64,000 nt of DNA from Rhodoferax sp. (GTDB taxonomy: Bacteria > Pseudomonadota > Gammaproteobacteria > Burkholderiales > Burkholderiaceae_C), in the NCBI RefSeq assembly GCF_028688795.1, contig NZ_JAQTXM010000010.1, forward strand, positions 75,427 through 139,426. The letters run 5' to 3'. The position numbers were made by a program, and so were the translations under genes. Positions 17,107 to 25,619 of the stretch are shown here, piece by piece. How positions within the stretch are numbered: the stretch's first letter is position 1; each line of letters begins with the position of its first letter. The notes under the pieces are model-generated. The model was not told the DNA's origin and searched no databases. It saw only the letters and a program-made list of their open reading frames with translations.

Positions 17107-18243
17107 TCAATAGGCCGCATGGTCATGCTCTTGCACATAAGCCGCAGTCACCTTGCCGCGCATCACGCTGTAGGCCCATGAGGTGTAAATAATGATCAAA
17201 GGCATAAAAATCATGGTGGCCCAGAACATGATGCCCAATGTCAGATGGCTTGATACGCTGTCCCACACGGTCAGGCTGGCTGAGGGCATGCTGCTTGAAG
17301 GCATCACAAACGGGAACATGGATGCACCCGCCGTGCCGATCACCCCCACCACGGCCAGCGATGACGCCACAAAAGCAGTGAGCGTTTTGCGCAGCACCAG
17401 CAGCAGCGCTGCGCTCAGAGCACCCAGCACGCCCAACGCAGGCAAAGCCCACATCAGCGGTTGGTGGGCGTAGTTGGCCATCCAGGCGCCGGCTTCACGC
17501 ACCACGGTCTTGTTCAATGGGTCAGGCAGATCAGAAGGGTTAATCACCGAGGTGATGCGGTAGCCGTCTATCGCTTGCAGCCAGACACCCGCCGCCACAA
17601 ACGCCAGCACCATCACCACGGCGGCACCAATAGCACCCTTGATGGCCCGAGCCTGGATGACGCCCTCCGTACGGTGGGCCAAATAGCTGCCACCCTGCAA
17701 GGTGATCATGGCGCTGCTCACCACACCTACCAGCAAGGCAAACGGGTTGAGCAGCTGCCAGAAACTGCCGGTGTAGGTCGACACCAAATAAGCATCAAAC
17801 TGAAATGGCACACCCTGCAGCAAATTGCCAAAAGCCACGCCAAAGATCACGGGTGGCACAAAGCCGCCGATGAACAAGCCCCAGTCCCACACGCTGCGCC
17901 AAGTGCTGTTGTGGATTTTGCTGCGGTAGTCAAACCCCACCGGCCTGAAAAACAGCGCCCACAACACCAGCAGCATGGCCCAGTAAAACCCACTGAATGC
18001 CGTGGCATAGACCAATGGCCAGGCGGCAAAAATGGCACCACCGCCGGTGATGAACCACACCTGGTTGCCGTCCCAGTGCGGTCCCACGGTGTTGATCACC
18101 ACACGGCGTTCCAGGTCGCTCTTGCCCACAAAAGGCAGTAAAGTGCCCACGCCCATGTCGTGACCGTCCATGATGGCAAAACCCACCAGCAGCACACCCA
18201 CCAGCACCCACCAAATGATTTTTAGCGTTGAATAGTCAAACAT
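17107..18243 (-). CDS. cydB: Cytochrome bd ubiquinol oxidase subunit II
   Basis: Multi-helix subunit of the bd quinol oxidase, 378 residues, starting MFDYSTLKIIWWVLVGVLLV, with the signature IMDGHDMGVGTLLPFVGKS. Further conserved stretches are RRVVINTVGPHWDGNQVWFI and the WDWGLFIGGFVPPVIFGVAF helix. It begins 10 bp after cydA. Together with CydA it reduces O2 to water with quinol electrons without pumping protons, and typically resists NO, sulfide and cyanide. Confidence 0.97.
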   Translation of the reverse strand: MFDYSTLKIIWWVLVGVLLVGFAIMDGHDMGVGTLLPFVGKSDLERRVVINTVGPHWDGNQVWFITGGGAIFAAWPLVYATAFSGFYWAMLLVLWALFFRPVGFDYRSKIHNSTWRSVWDWGLFIGGFVPPVIFGVAFGNLLQGVPFQFDAYLVSTYTGSFWQLLNPFALLVGVVSSAMITLQGGSYLAHRTEGVIQARAIKGAIGAAVVMVLAFVAAGVWLQAIDGYRITSVINPSDLPDPLNKTVVREAGAWMANYAHQPLMWALPALGVLGALSAALLLVLRKTLTAFVASSLAVVGVIGTAGASMFPFVMPSSSMPSASLTVWDSVSSHLTLGIMFWATMIFMPLIIIYTSWAYSVMRGKVTAAYVQEHDHAAY

Positions 18244-18253
18244 GATGTGCCTT

Positions 18254-19828
18254 TCAAGCGTGTGCGGGTACAGAGGATGAGTTGCTCTCGCTTTGATAGC
18301 GTCCAGTACCCAGACTGCCTGGGCCCATGCGGGCAAACTTCACCATCAAAAACATCTCGACCACCAGCAGCACGGTGTAAAACCCGATAAAGCCCGCCAA
18401 TGAGCCATACAGGCTATTGACGCTCAGGGTGGACACTGACATGTGGGTTGGCAGCACACCATAAATCGTCCAGGGCTGGCGGCCGTACTCCGCCACAAAC
18501 CAGCCCAACTCACAGGCAATCCAGGGCGCAGGCAGCATCCACAGCGCGGCTTTCAGCAACCATGGTTTTTGCATGAAGTTTGATTTGAGCGTGCTGTAAA
18601 ACGCCAGGCCAAACAGTAGCAACATGGCAAACCCCAAGCCCACCATGATGCGGAAACCCCAAAACAAGGGCGTGACGCGTGGCACCGTGTCATTCACGGC
18701 TTTTTCAATGACCTCGGGGGTGGCCTGGCGCACATCGACCACGTATTTTTTCAGCAGCAGACCAAAGCCCAAGTCGGCCTTGTGTTGTTCAAATACCTGC
18801 TTGGCTACGGCATCGCTTCGGTTGGCACGCAAGGCTTCGAGCGCTGTCACCGCCACGATGCCGTTGACGATTCGCTCACGGTTTTTCGCCTTGATGTCGT
18901 GAATGCCAGGAATTTCTTTGGAGATGGAACGTGTGCCGATCAAGCCCATGACCCAAGGGATTTCAATTTCCCAGTCGTTCTTTTGTTCGGCTTCGTTGAT
19001 ACCCGCCACCAGCGTCAGCCCAGCCGGTGCCGGCTTGGTTTCCCACATGGCTTCCATGGCGGCCAGCTTGGTTTGCTGCGCTTCACCCACGGTGTAGCCG
19101 GATTCGTCACCCAGGACGATCACGCTCAGTACAGAGGCCAGGCCAAAGGCGGCGGCGACGCGAAAACTACGCTTGGCAAAAGCCACATCGCGCTTTTTCA
19201 GCAAATACCAACTTGAAATCGACATCACAAACATGGCCCCGGTGGTGTAACCAGCGGACACCGTGTGCACAAACTTGGCCTGGGCATCGGGGTTGAACAA
19301 TACAGCCCAAAAGTCTGTCATTTCCATGCGCATGGTCTGGTAGCTGAACTCGGCACCCACTGGGTTTTGCATCCAGCCGTTGGCGATCAATATCCACAGC
19401 GCGCTCAGGTTGGTGCCCACCGCCATCAACACCGTCACCAGCAAATGCTGCGGCCGTGACAACCTGTCCCAGCCAAAAAAGAACAGGCCGATCATGGTCG
19501 ACTCAAGAAAAAACGCCATCAGCCCTTCAATGGCCAGCGGTGCCCCAAAAATGTCGCCCACATAATGCGAGTAATACGCCCAGTTGGTTCCAAACTGAAA
19601 TTCCAGCGTGATGCCTGTGGTCACGCCCAAGGCAAAGTTGATACCAAACAACTTGCCCCAGAAACGTGTCATGTCTTTCCAGACCACGTTGCCCGTAATC
19701 ACGTAAACACTCTCCATGATCACCAGCAACCACACCATGCCAATGGTGAGCGGCACAAACAAAAAGTGGTAGAGCGCAGTGGCCGCAAATTGCAGCCTTG
19801 ACAAGTCAACCAGTTGGTCAGAAATCAT
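18254..19828 (-). CDS. cydA: Cytochrome bd ubiquinol oxidase subunit I
   Basis: The 524-residue catalytic subunit. Seen: [20 protein letters not shown] with the haem b595 His near residue 20, [20 protein letters not shown], a long Q-loop (about 255-390) of the E. coli type, and the hallmark [19 protein letters not shown] near 450. Electrons from quinol pass through haems b558, b595 and d. It overlaps cydP by 4 bp (ATGA) and leads cydB by 10 bp. Confidence 0.97.
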   Translation of the reverse strand: MISDQLVDLSRLQFAATALYHFLFVPLTIGMVWLLVIMESVYVITGNVVWKDMTRFWGKLFGINFALGVTTGITLEFQFGTNWAYYSHYVGDIFGAPLAIEGLMAFFLESTMIGLFFFGWDRLSRPQHLLVTVLMAVGTNLSALWILIANGWMQNPVGAEFSYQTMRMEMTDFWAVLFNPDAQAKFVHTVSAGYTTGAMFVMSISSWYLLKKRDVAFAKRSFRVAAAFGLASVLSVIVLGDESGYTVGEAQQTKLAAMEAMWETKPAPAGLTLVAGINEAEQKNDWEIEIPWVMGLIGTRSISKEIPGIHDIKAKNRERIVNGIVAVTALEALRANRSDAVAKQVFEQHKADLGFGLLLKKYVVDVRQATPEVIEKAVNDTVPRVTPLFWGFRIMVGLGFAMLLLFGLAFYSTLKSNFMQKPWLLKAALWMLPAPWIACELGWFVAEYGRQPWTIYGVLPTHMSVSTLSVNSLYGSLAGFIGFYTVLLVVEMFLMVKFARMGPGSLGTGRYQSESNSSSVPAHA

Positions 19829-20007
19829 TTGTTATCTCCTTCGATTGACACAGAACCTTGAACCAGCGCCTGCGCGGCCATGCCTGAGGCATCCACCGTG
19901 ACCCGCTGATCCCTTACAAAACCCCACCACAGTCCAAACAACAGCACCAGCTTGATGACCAGCACCACGCCCAAGCGCTTCACCAGCAATTGGTCAGCGG
20001 GCATCAT
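19825..20007 (-). CDS. cydP: Cytochrome oxidase putative small subunit CydP
   Basis: A 60-residue protein with one helix ([20 protein letters not shown]) followed by [11 protein letters not shown], matching the CydP family found just before cydA in betaproteobacteria. It is the first gene of the operon; its stop overlaps the cydA start. Two consecutive ATGs (20007, 20004) are possible. No strong Shine-Dalgarno is visible. Confidence 0.8.
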   Translation of the reverse strand: MMPADQLLVKRLGVVLVIKLVLLFGLWWGFVRDQRVTVDASGMAAQALVQGSVSIEGDNK

Positions 20008-20042
20008 GACAAGGCACAGTGCAAAGGGACATAACCAGTGTT

Positions 20043-20060
20043 ATCAATATCCGTGCCAAA
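20043..20060 (-). promoter_or_regulatory. Sigma-54-like promoter of the cyd operon
   Basis: Minus strand TTTGGCACGGATATTGAT: TTGGCACG is an excellent -24 element; the -12 half reads TTGAT rather than TTGCT. Spacing of 12 bp between the invariant dinucleotides fits sigma-54. The predicted start near 20032 is 25 nt before cydP. A sigma-54 activator gene is transcribed divergently 155 bp away. Confidence 0.55.
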
Positions 20061-20140
20061 CTGAAAATAGAAAAAATTCATTTGATTTCAACACCTTACA
20101 AATTTCCACGCAGTGAATGAAACCGCCACGTCACAGGGTT

Positions 20141-20167
20141 GCTGACATATATGGCAGTGCTGTCAGC
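20141..20167. promoter_or_regulatory. Inverted repeat, probable upstream activator site
   Basis: GCTGACA (20141-20147) and TGTCAGC (20161-20167) form a perfect 7-bp inverted repeat with a 13-bp spacer, 110-135 bp upstream of the predicted cyd start, the usual distance for sigma-54 activators, and about 50 bp before the activator gene, so it could also serve autoregulation. Confidence 0.5.
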
Positions 20168-20214
20168 ATTTTTGGCATACAGTCTGCGACAGCTTCATTT
20201 GAAAAAGGTTCAGC

Positions 20215-21636
20215 TTGAAACCGCTTCCAGAACTCATGTCATTTGTGGAAGGCCTGCCAGAGCCACACATCTTGTTTGACACCCAATACCGCATCCTGGC
20301 GGCCAATGCTGCCTACCGGCGCCAGTTCAGCCCGGATCGCAGCGTGGTCGGGCGCACCTGTTACGAGGTCTCGCACCGCTTCAGCGTGCCATGCGACCAG
20401 GCCGGTGAATCCTGCCCACTGGCGCGCTCGCGTGAATCAGGCCAGCGTGAACGCGTGCTGCACCTGCACCACACGTCCAAAGGTGAGGAATACGTCAACA
20501 TTGAACTTGCGCCCCTGCTCGATGCCAGCGGCCAGCAGGCTTTCTACGTTGAGAAAATGGAGTCTATGCGGGTGGCACAAGGACAAGCCACCGCTCAGGG
20601 ACTGATTGGCCGCAGCCCGGCGTTTGTGCACATGCTGAGTCTGGTGGCGCGGGTGGCACCCTCCATGGCCACGGTATTGCTGCTGGGCGAATCCGGCACC
20701 GGCAAAGAACTGGTCGCGCGGGCCGTGCACGAGGCCAGCAATCGCGCAAACCGTGCCCTGGTGCCGGTAGATTGTTCAAGCCTGCCTGAGAACCTGTTTG
20801 AATCCGAGCTGTTTGGCCATGAGCGCGGGGCGTTTACCGGCGCCAACACAGCGCGTGGCGGTTTGGTGGAGGCAGCCAGTGGCGGCACGCTGTTTCTGGA
20901 TGAAGTGGGCGACATCCCGCTCACCATGCAAGTCAAGCTGCTGCGCCTGCTAGAAACCGGCACTTACCGGCGCGTGGGCAGCACCGAGCAACGCCATGCC
21001 GACATCCGCGTGGTGTCAGCCACTCACCGCGACCTGGACCAGATGGTGGCCCAGGGGCGCTTTCGTGAAGACCTGTATTACCGCCTGAGCACGTTCCCGA
21101 TCCGCCTGCCCGCGCTGCGTGAGCGCGACAGTGACATTGCCTTGCTAGCCAATGCCCTGCTGGCGCGTGTAGCGCCCCAACGAAAATTGGCACTAAGCGA
21201 AGGTGCAGTGCAGCTGCTGCAAGCGCAAGACTACCCTGGCAATGTGCGTGAACTGCGCAACCTGCTGGAGCGCTCGGCCTTGCTGTGTGACGGCGACACG
21301 CTAGAGACCATCCACGTGACGCAAGCGCTGCAATCAGGCCGGCGCAATGCGCCAAACATGGCCAACGGTTACGCGCCCGCGGGGTCGAACATTCACGGCG
21401 TGGCCTATACCAATGCAGCGCCAGCTAACGCGATCATTTCTTCGCTGAAGCCTGGGCAACTGTCGCTGCCCGCCGCCAGCCCTGGAGCCTTGGCGAGTGT
21501 GGCGCAGGCCGCGTTGTTGGACATGGCACTGGCCCACACCGGCAGCCGAGCAGAGCTTGCCGCACAGTTGGGTATCAGCGAGCGTTCGCTATACCGCAAG
21601 CTCAAAGCGCTCAACTTCAACCGCAATTTAGATTGA
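20215..21636 (+). CDS. Sigma-54-dependent transcriptional activator with Cys-containing PAS domain
   Basis: A 473-residue enhancer-binding protein. Residues 10-115 form a PAS-like sensor (PEPHILFDTQYRILAANAAY) with an unusual Cys/His pattern, RTCYEVSHRFSVPCDQAG then ESCPLARSR. The AAA+ domain (about 130-360) has Walker A LLGESGTGKELVARAVH, the sigma-54 contact loop GAFTGAN, Walker B GGTLFLDEVGDIPL and the arginine-finger region FREDLYYRLSTFPI. A Fis-type helix-turn-helix ends the protein (LAAQLGISERSLYRKLKALN). It starts at TTG 20215 with AAGG upstream; ATG 20236 is an alternative. It has no receiver domain, so it senses its signal directly, probably redox, metal or gas. The cyd operon is the obvious target. 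Confidence 0.9.
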   Translation: MKPLPELMSFVEGLPEPHILFDTQYRILAANAAYRRQFSPDRSVVGRTCYEVSHRFSVPCDQAGESCPLARSRESGQRERVLHLHHTSKGEEYVNIELAPLLDASGQQAFYVEKMESMRVAQGQATAQGLIGRSPAFVHMLSLVARVAPSMATVLLLGESGTGKELVARAVHEASNRANRALVPVDCSSLPENLFESELFGHERGAFTGANTARGGLVEAASGGTLFLDEVGDIPLTMQVKLLRLLETGTYRRVGSTEQRHADIRVVSATHRDLDQMVAQGRFREDLYYRLSTFPIRLPALRERDSDIALLANALLARVAPQRKLALSEGAVQLLQAQDYPGNVRELRNLLERSALLCDGDTLETIHVTQALQSGRRNAPNMANGYAPAGSNIHGVAYTNAAPANAIISSLKPGQLSLPAASPGALASVAQAALLDMALAHTGSRAELAAQLGISERSLYRKLKALNFNRNLD

Positions 21637-21660
21637 AACTGAGACTGCAATTGCAGTTTT

Positions 21661-21730
21661 AAATGCTACTTAATAAATAGCTACTAACGCTTATTTTAAA
21701 ATGGCTACAGGCTATATTGCCATATAAAAC
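21661..21730 (+). repeat. Family repeat copy
   Basis: AATAGCTACTAACGC ... ATGGCTACAGGCTAT followed by an AT-rich end; between two convergent genes, abutting the stop of the downstream minus-strand gene. Same orientation as the other copies. Confidence 0.7.
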
Positions 21731-22078
21731 TCAAGCCGATGCAATGACATCAAAAGCGGCCAACGCCTCAGCTACCAGCATCAGCCCCGGGCCACCGCCC
21801 ATGTAAACGCACACGCCCATCGCTTCTTCAAGTTCGGCGCGGGTGCAGCCCAAGCGGTGCAGCGCCTTGATGTGAAACGCGATACAGCCCGAGCAGTGCT
21901 GCGTGATGCCAATGGAAAGGGCAATCAATTCCTTGTGTTTGGCGCTGACCACGCCCTCAGCCATGGCAGCCTTGGCCATTTGGCCAAAACCCAGCATGGT
22001 TTCACTTTGTGATTTGCGAAAAGGCCCCAGGTTTTCATTGATGCTTTTCATCAAACCGATGGAATCAAACGTGCTCAT
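21731..22078 (-). CDS. Carboxymuconolactone decarboxylase / AhpD-family protein
   Basis: A 115-residue AhpD-like protein with the redox motif THCSGCIAFH (CxxC followed by His), preceded by VVSAKHKELIALSIG and followed by ALHRLGCTRAELEEAMGVCV. Members of this family act as alkylhydroperoxidases or thiol-disulfide partners. AAGGAG lies 6 bases before ATG 22078. It follows the periplasmic-protein gene (22101-22826) on the same strand by 22 bp, so the two may be cotranscribed. Confidence 0.88.
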   Translation of the reverse strand: MSTFDSIGLMKSINENLGPFRKSQSETMLGFGQMAKAAMAEGVVSAKHKELIALSIGITQHCSGCIAFHIKALHRLGCTRAELEEAMGVCVYMGGGPGLMLVAEALAAFDVIASA

Positions 22079-22100
22079 AGCGCTCCTTGTGTGGAAAAAA

Positions 22101-22826
22101 TTAACCAAATTTGGCAAACAACTTGCTGTACGGCCCCTTCAGCTTAGACGCAGCCTCCTTGGCGGCGGCCGTGTCCTGGTTCAATAAAGCCGCTTCCAGG
22201 TTGGCAACCGACTGGATCACCGCCTTAAGCAGGCTCGTGAACTCCTCATTTGACTGCAACTCCTTTGAGGACTGCTCATCAAGTTGGCGCGCCAGATAAC
22301 TCAAAGTGCCTGCCTGCGCCGTCAAAAGCTGCAGCCCCTTGGGCTTGGCCAGGGTGTCGCTACCATGGACCATGATGACCTCCATCTGGCCGTGGTACGC
22401 GTTCATGTGGTCACTGAACACCACCACATTGTTACGTTGGCGCATGTCAGCCATGACCTCACGGGCGTGTTCCAGGGTGTTGTGGGCATCGGCAAGTTGG
22501 TTGGCATTGACCTCTGCCAAAGCCTTGGTGTAGACCTTGGCGACCTCGGCCACCGAGGCTGCAAACGCCTGATCACGATCGTAGGGAGCCGCTGGTTTGG
22601 CACCAAACTGGGTGCTGAGTTTGTCCCAGGCTTGTTGCGCCTGGGTCACCGCCTGCTGGGCTTCCGGCTGTGACTTGCCGTTGGTCTTGTACAAGGCCAT
22701 GCGGTATGGCCCATTGGCGACCTGCATGGCGTCTGTCACGGGGTCAGCCGCGTGGGCCAACGCACCAAACGACAGCGCGAGTGCCAAACTGATGGTTTTC
22801 AAAGGGCGGTTGATGCGTGTGGTCAT
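22101..22826 (-). CDS. Periplasmic helical protein of unknown function
   Basis: A 241-residue product with a cleavable signal peptide (RPLKTISLALALSFGALAHA). The mature part is almost all helical, with repeated Ala/Gln/Lys patterns and a His/Met-rich stretch FSDHMNAYHGQMEVIMVHG near residue 147 that might bind a metal or haem. No CxxCH motif. I do not recognise the family. The frame remains open upstream of 22826, but the signal sequence fixes the start. It is divergent from the thioredoxin-like gene and precedes the AhpD-like gene, suggesting a periplasmic or redox role. Confidence 0.75.
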   Translation of the reverse strand: MTTRINRPLKTISLALALSFGALAHAADPVTDAMQVANGPYRMALYKTNGKSQPEAQQAVTQAQQAWDKLSTQFGAKPAAPYDRDQAFAASVAEVAKVYTKALAEVNANQLADAHNTLEHAREVMADMRQRNNVVVFSDHMNAYHGQMEVIMVHGSDTLAKPKGLQLLTAQAGTLSYLARQLDEQSSKELQSNEEFTSLLKAVIQSVANLEAALLNQDTAAAKEAASKLKGPYSKLFAKFG

Positions 22827-22992
22827 GGTCAAAATCTTTGTGTTGTTGAGGCCTTGAGTTTGTGACTGCCAAGTCAACACCGGGTAATCCAAGGTGCAAG
22901 TATTGTAAAGATAAGCCTTATCTGATTTATGAAGCAGACGGTTATGTTGCGGACAGCGACAAGGCCCAATGCGTGGCCAGTAAGATACGGCC

Positions 22993-23535
22993 ATGAACCC
23001 CACGCGCCGACGCTTCACCACCAGTTTGCCTGTCCTTGGCGCCATGATGTTGGGCGCGCGCCATGGCGGTTTGTTGGCGCAAACCACACCTGCGGCCATG
23101 GAAGCGGTGGCCCCACCACTGCCCGTGGTAGGCACCACGCTGACCTTGCCCGAAGTGGCCCTGTTTGACGGCACCGTTTTCAAGCCAGAGCAAGCTAAGG
23201 GCCGCATCACCCTGATTTATTGGTGGGCTAGCACGTGCCCGTTTTGTGCACTGCAAAGCCCAGAGATGCAAAAGCTGTGGCAAGCCCAGCAAGCCCACGG
23301 CCTGCGCATGCTGGCGCTTTCCGTGGACAAAAAGCCTGCCGACGCCGTGGCTTACCTGCAGAAAAAAGGCTATACCTTTCCTGCGGCGTGGGTCACGCCT
23401 GACATACACAAAGTGCTTCCCAAACCGCGGGGTTTGCCGGTCACCTTGGTGCTTGGGCGTGATGGGCGTGTGTTGCAAGCCGAAAGAGGCCAGATGTTCC
23501 CAGAGGATGTGGCACAACTTGCCAGTTGGCTGTAA
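22993..23535 (+). CDS. TlpA-like thioredoxin-family protein (periplasmic)
   Basis: A 180-residue thioredoxin-fold protein. The N-terminus NPTRRRFTTSLPVLGAMMLG looks like a twin-arginine signal. The active site is WWASTCPFCALQSPEM (CxxC at about residues 79-82); later PRGLPVTLVLGRDGRV contains the cis-Pro loop. It probably reduces or exchanges thiols in the periplasm, as in cytochrome c maturation. The neighbouring unknown periplasmic protein is transcribed divergently. Confidence 0.88.
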   Translation: MNPTRRRFTTSLPVLGAMMLGARHGGLLAQTTPAAMEAVAPPLPVVGTTLTLPEVALFDGTVFKPEQAKGRITLIYWWASTCPFCALQSPEMQKLWQAQQAHGLRMLALSVDKKPADAVAYLQKKGYTFPAAWVTPDIHKVLPKPRGLPVTLVLGRDGRVLQAERGQMFPEDVAQLASWL

Positions 23536-23595
23536 TCCCTTGTGCTATTTTTCATTAGCTACTAACCCCATACAAACCAGCTGCGCTTAACCGCC

Positions 23596-24048
23596 ATGAC
23601 ACACAAGAACGCTGCACTGCCGAGCTCGTTTTCACAGCAAATCAACGGCAACTTCATTGGCATGCTGCACTGGTCGCAGCTTGATGACTTGTGGCTCAAG
23701 GTGCGCACCCAGCCGCAGGGCTGGTACGCCAGCCAGGTCGGTGAAGCAGCGCCACTACAGCCCATGACTACCGTTGCGCTCAATCAGTTCATTGACGAAG
23801 TTGATGCGCTGTTGCGGCATGAGCACCAGCACAACTACTGCGGCATCGTCTATGCCGACAGTCCCGAGCAGCCGGCTTTCATCAAAATCTACGACCCGCA
23901 CCACCTTGGTTCATTCTGTAGCCATGGCGGTGCCGTCATCCAACCGCGCTGGGTGTTGTCACGCGTTCAGCCTGAGCGCTTTGAAGAAGATGTGCCCCTG
24001 CCCGGCTCGCGCCAGAGCTGGTGGCAGCGCATGTTTGCCAGCCGCTGA
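23596..24048 (+). CDS. Conserved hypothetical protein
   Basis: A 150-residue soluble protein with no signal peptide or membrane helix. Notable are RHEHQHNYCGIVYADSPEQP and FIKIYDPHHLGSFCSHGG, a His/Cys-bearing centre that could bind a metal. Family not recognised. It lies 60 bp after the thioredoxin-like gene on the same strand. A short stretch between the two (about 23541-23570) resembles part of the window's repeat. Confidence 0.65.
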   Translation: MTHKNAALPSSFSQQINGNFIGMLHWSQLDDLWLKVRTQPQGWYASQVGEAAPLQPMTTVALNQFIDEVDALLRHEHQHNYCGIVYADSPEQPAFIKIYDPHHLGSFCSHGGAVIQPRWVLSRVQPERFEEDVPLPGSRQSWWQRMFASR

Positions 24049-24050
24049 AG

Positions 24051-24295
24051 TCAGTCGTCGGGGAGCCCTACACAAACCGGACAACCGCGCAAAATAGGCA
24101 TCAGCCATCTAAACGGCCATTGGGGCTCAAGCCACACCCAAAGCCGATAGCCGGGATACATCAGCAAGAAGAACAGCAGAGCATCGAGCCTGCCACCGAA
24201 ATTCTGCGTCCACAAAAGGGAAAGCAAACCACCGTCCCCATAAAGAGGGCGGCAAACAGGAGCTTGAGAACCCGATTCGGCTTAAAAATTGACGC
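24051..24295 (-). pseudogene. Possible broken small membrane-protein gene
   Basis: Between 24049 and 24474 no intact gene is convincing. On the minus strand one frame reads NRVLKLLFAALFMGTVVCFP and another continues LWTQNFGGRLDALLFFLLMY, PGYRLWVWLEPQWPFRWLMP to a stop at 24051. Joined, they would be a small hydrophobic Trp-rich protein with one frameshift. Alternatively the second part alone, from a TTG near 24227, is a 58-residue protein. Identity unknown. Confidence 0.3.
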
Positions 24296-24474
24296 ATTGG
24301 CATACCAAAATTTTCAATGCCGCAGGTTACAGGGCGTTGCTAAAAATCAGTTCCTGGTCACTCTCACCCAAATACCAAGGTCTGCCGGAACGAATGCTTG
24401 GTGTTGAGCTGCAAAAGACTTTGCCGGAAAAACTGGCTCAGTTGCCAAATCCGCTCGACAGCGCCAGGTTAACT

Positions 24475-24535
24475 AATTTTGATAGCTGCTTGCGCTTTAT
24501 TAATAAGGGATAGAGGGTCATTTTATATAAATTTA
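24475..24535 (+). repeat. Family repeat copy
   Basis: Close-to-consensus copy (GATAGCTGCTTGCGCTTTATTAATAAGGG, then TATATAAATTTA). Its last bases form the TAA stop codon of the minus-strand LysR gene. Confidence 0.8.
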
Positions 24536-25444
24536 TTGCGCCAGTCCAGCCACCACAAAATCAATCCACACGCGCAGCTTCGCGGGCAGATACCGGTTTG
24601 GCGGGTACAGCAGCCAGGCGGTGCCGGCGTAGTCGGTCAGGTGCGCCCAGTCGGGCAGCACGCACACCAGTTGGCCACTGGCCAGGGCCGCTGCGGCGGT
24701 GAATTCGGGCAGGCTGGCCATGCCCAAATGACTCGAAGCACCATCGAGGCGCATTTCACTGTGGTTGACCACATAGCGGCCACTAACGCGCACAGTGGCC
24801 ATGTCACCGTCTTTTTGAAAGCGCCAATGACGGTCACGCTCGTCTTCGCCCAGGTACAGGCAACTGTGCTGCACCAGCTCACGCGGGTGCAAAGGCGTGC
24901 CATGCGCGGCCAAATAGGCGGGGCTGGCGCACACGAGGTGGCGAATTGGCATCAAGGGCCGGCCCGCCAGCCCGGGCGGTGGCGCGTTGGTGATGCGAAT
25001 GGCCAAGTCGATGGCTTCCTCAAACACATCGACCGTGCGGTCGGTGACGATGAGCTGTACATCCACCTCGGGGTAACGCGCCAAAAAAGTCGGCATCAAC
25101 GGGTGAATCACCTGCCGACCAAAAGCCTTGGGCATGCTGATGCGCACCAGCCCGCTGGGTGTGGCGCTTTGGGTGTCGCTGAGCGCCATCACCTCACGTA
25201 CCGCAACCACCAGCGCCTGGCAACGCGGCAAAGCGGCAAGGCCCGCCTCGGTTAAACGCAGCTTGCGGGTGGTGCGCTCCAGCAGGCGCACACGCAGCAA
25301 GCCTTCGAGCCGGGCCACTTGGCGGCTGACAGCGGATGGGGTCAAGCCCAGTTGCCGCGCAGCTTCTGAAAAACTGGCCGATTCAGCAACACGGGCAAAT
25401 ACGGCCATGTCGGCCAGGTTTTCAAGCGGTTGATTGATGCTCAT
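24533..25444 (-). CDS. LysR-family transcriptional regulator
   Basis: A 303-residue LysR regulator with helix-turn-helix ASFSEAARQLGLTPSAVSRQ and the linker RLLERTTRKLRLTEAG; the effector domain includes GLVRISMPKAFGRQVIHPLM. It is divergent from an EamA-type exporter 175 bp away, which it probably regulates. The stop codon is supplied by a repeat copy. Confidence 0.93.
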   Translation of the reverse strand: MSINQPLENLADMAVFARVAESASFSEAARQLGLTPSAVSRQVARLEGLLRVRLLERTTRKLRLTEAGLAALPRCQALVVAVREVMALSDTQSATPSGLVRISMPKAFGRQVIHPLMPTFLARYPEVDVQLIVTDRTVDVFEEAIDLAIRITNAPPPGLAGRPLMPIRHLVCASPAYLAAHGTPLHPRELVQHSCLYLGEDERDRHWRFQKDGDMATVRVSGRYVVNHSEMRLDGASSHLGMASLPEFTAAAALASGQLVCVLPDWAHLTDYAGTAWLLYPPNRYLPAKLRVWIDFVVAGLAQ

Positions 25445-25619
25445 GACGCACTGGTTATGTTCTAAATGATGTGATTATCACGGCATACGAATTAATCTAC
25501 CATGCGCATAGGACTCAGCCCATGCAGGGCATCGCCACCATTCCTTGGCATAGCGCGCCTGATCCGCCATCCAGTGCGCCTGAACTCTTGAACCAATACG
25601 CCAACACGCCATTTGCACC

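Noticed and set aside
17461..18141. 226-codon plus-strand frame opposite cydB
   Set aside because: His/Gln-rich translation without domains; a shadow of the membrane-protein gene on the other strand.
23541..23570. Partial match to the repeat (TTTTTCATTAGCTACTAAC)
   Set aside because: Too short and lacking the second arm to count as a copy.
24479..25255. 258-codon plus-strand frame opposite LysR
   Set aside because: No recognisable domain; the LysR gene on the minus strand has all family motifs.
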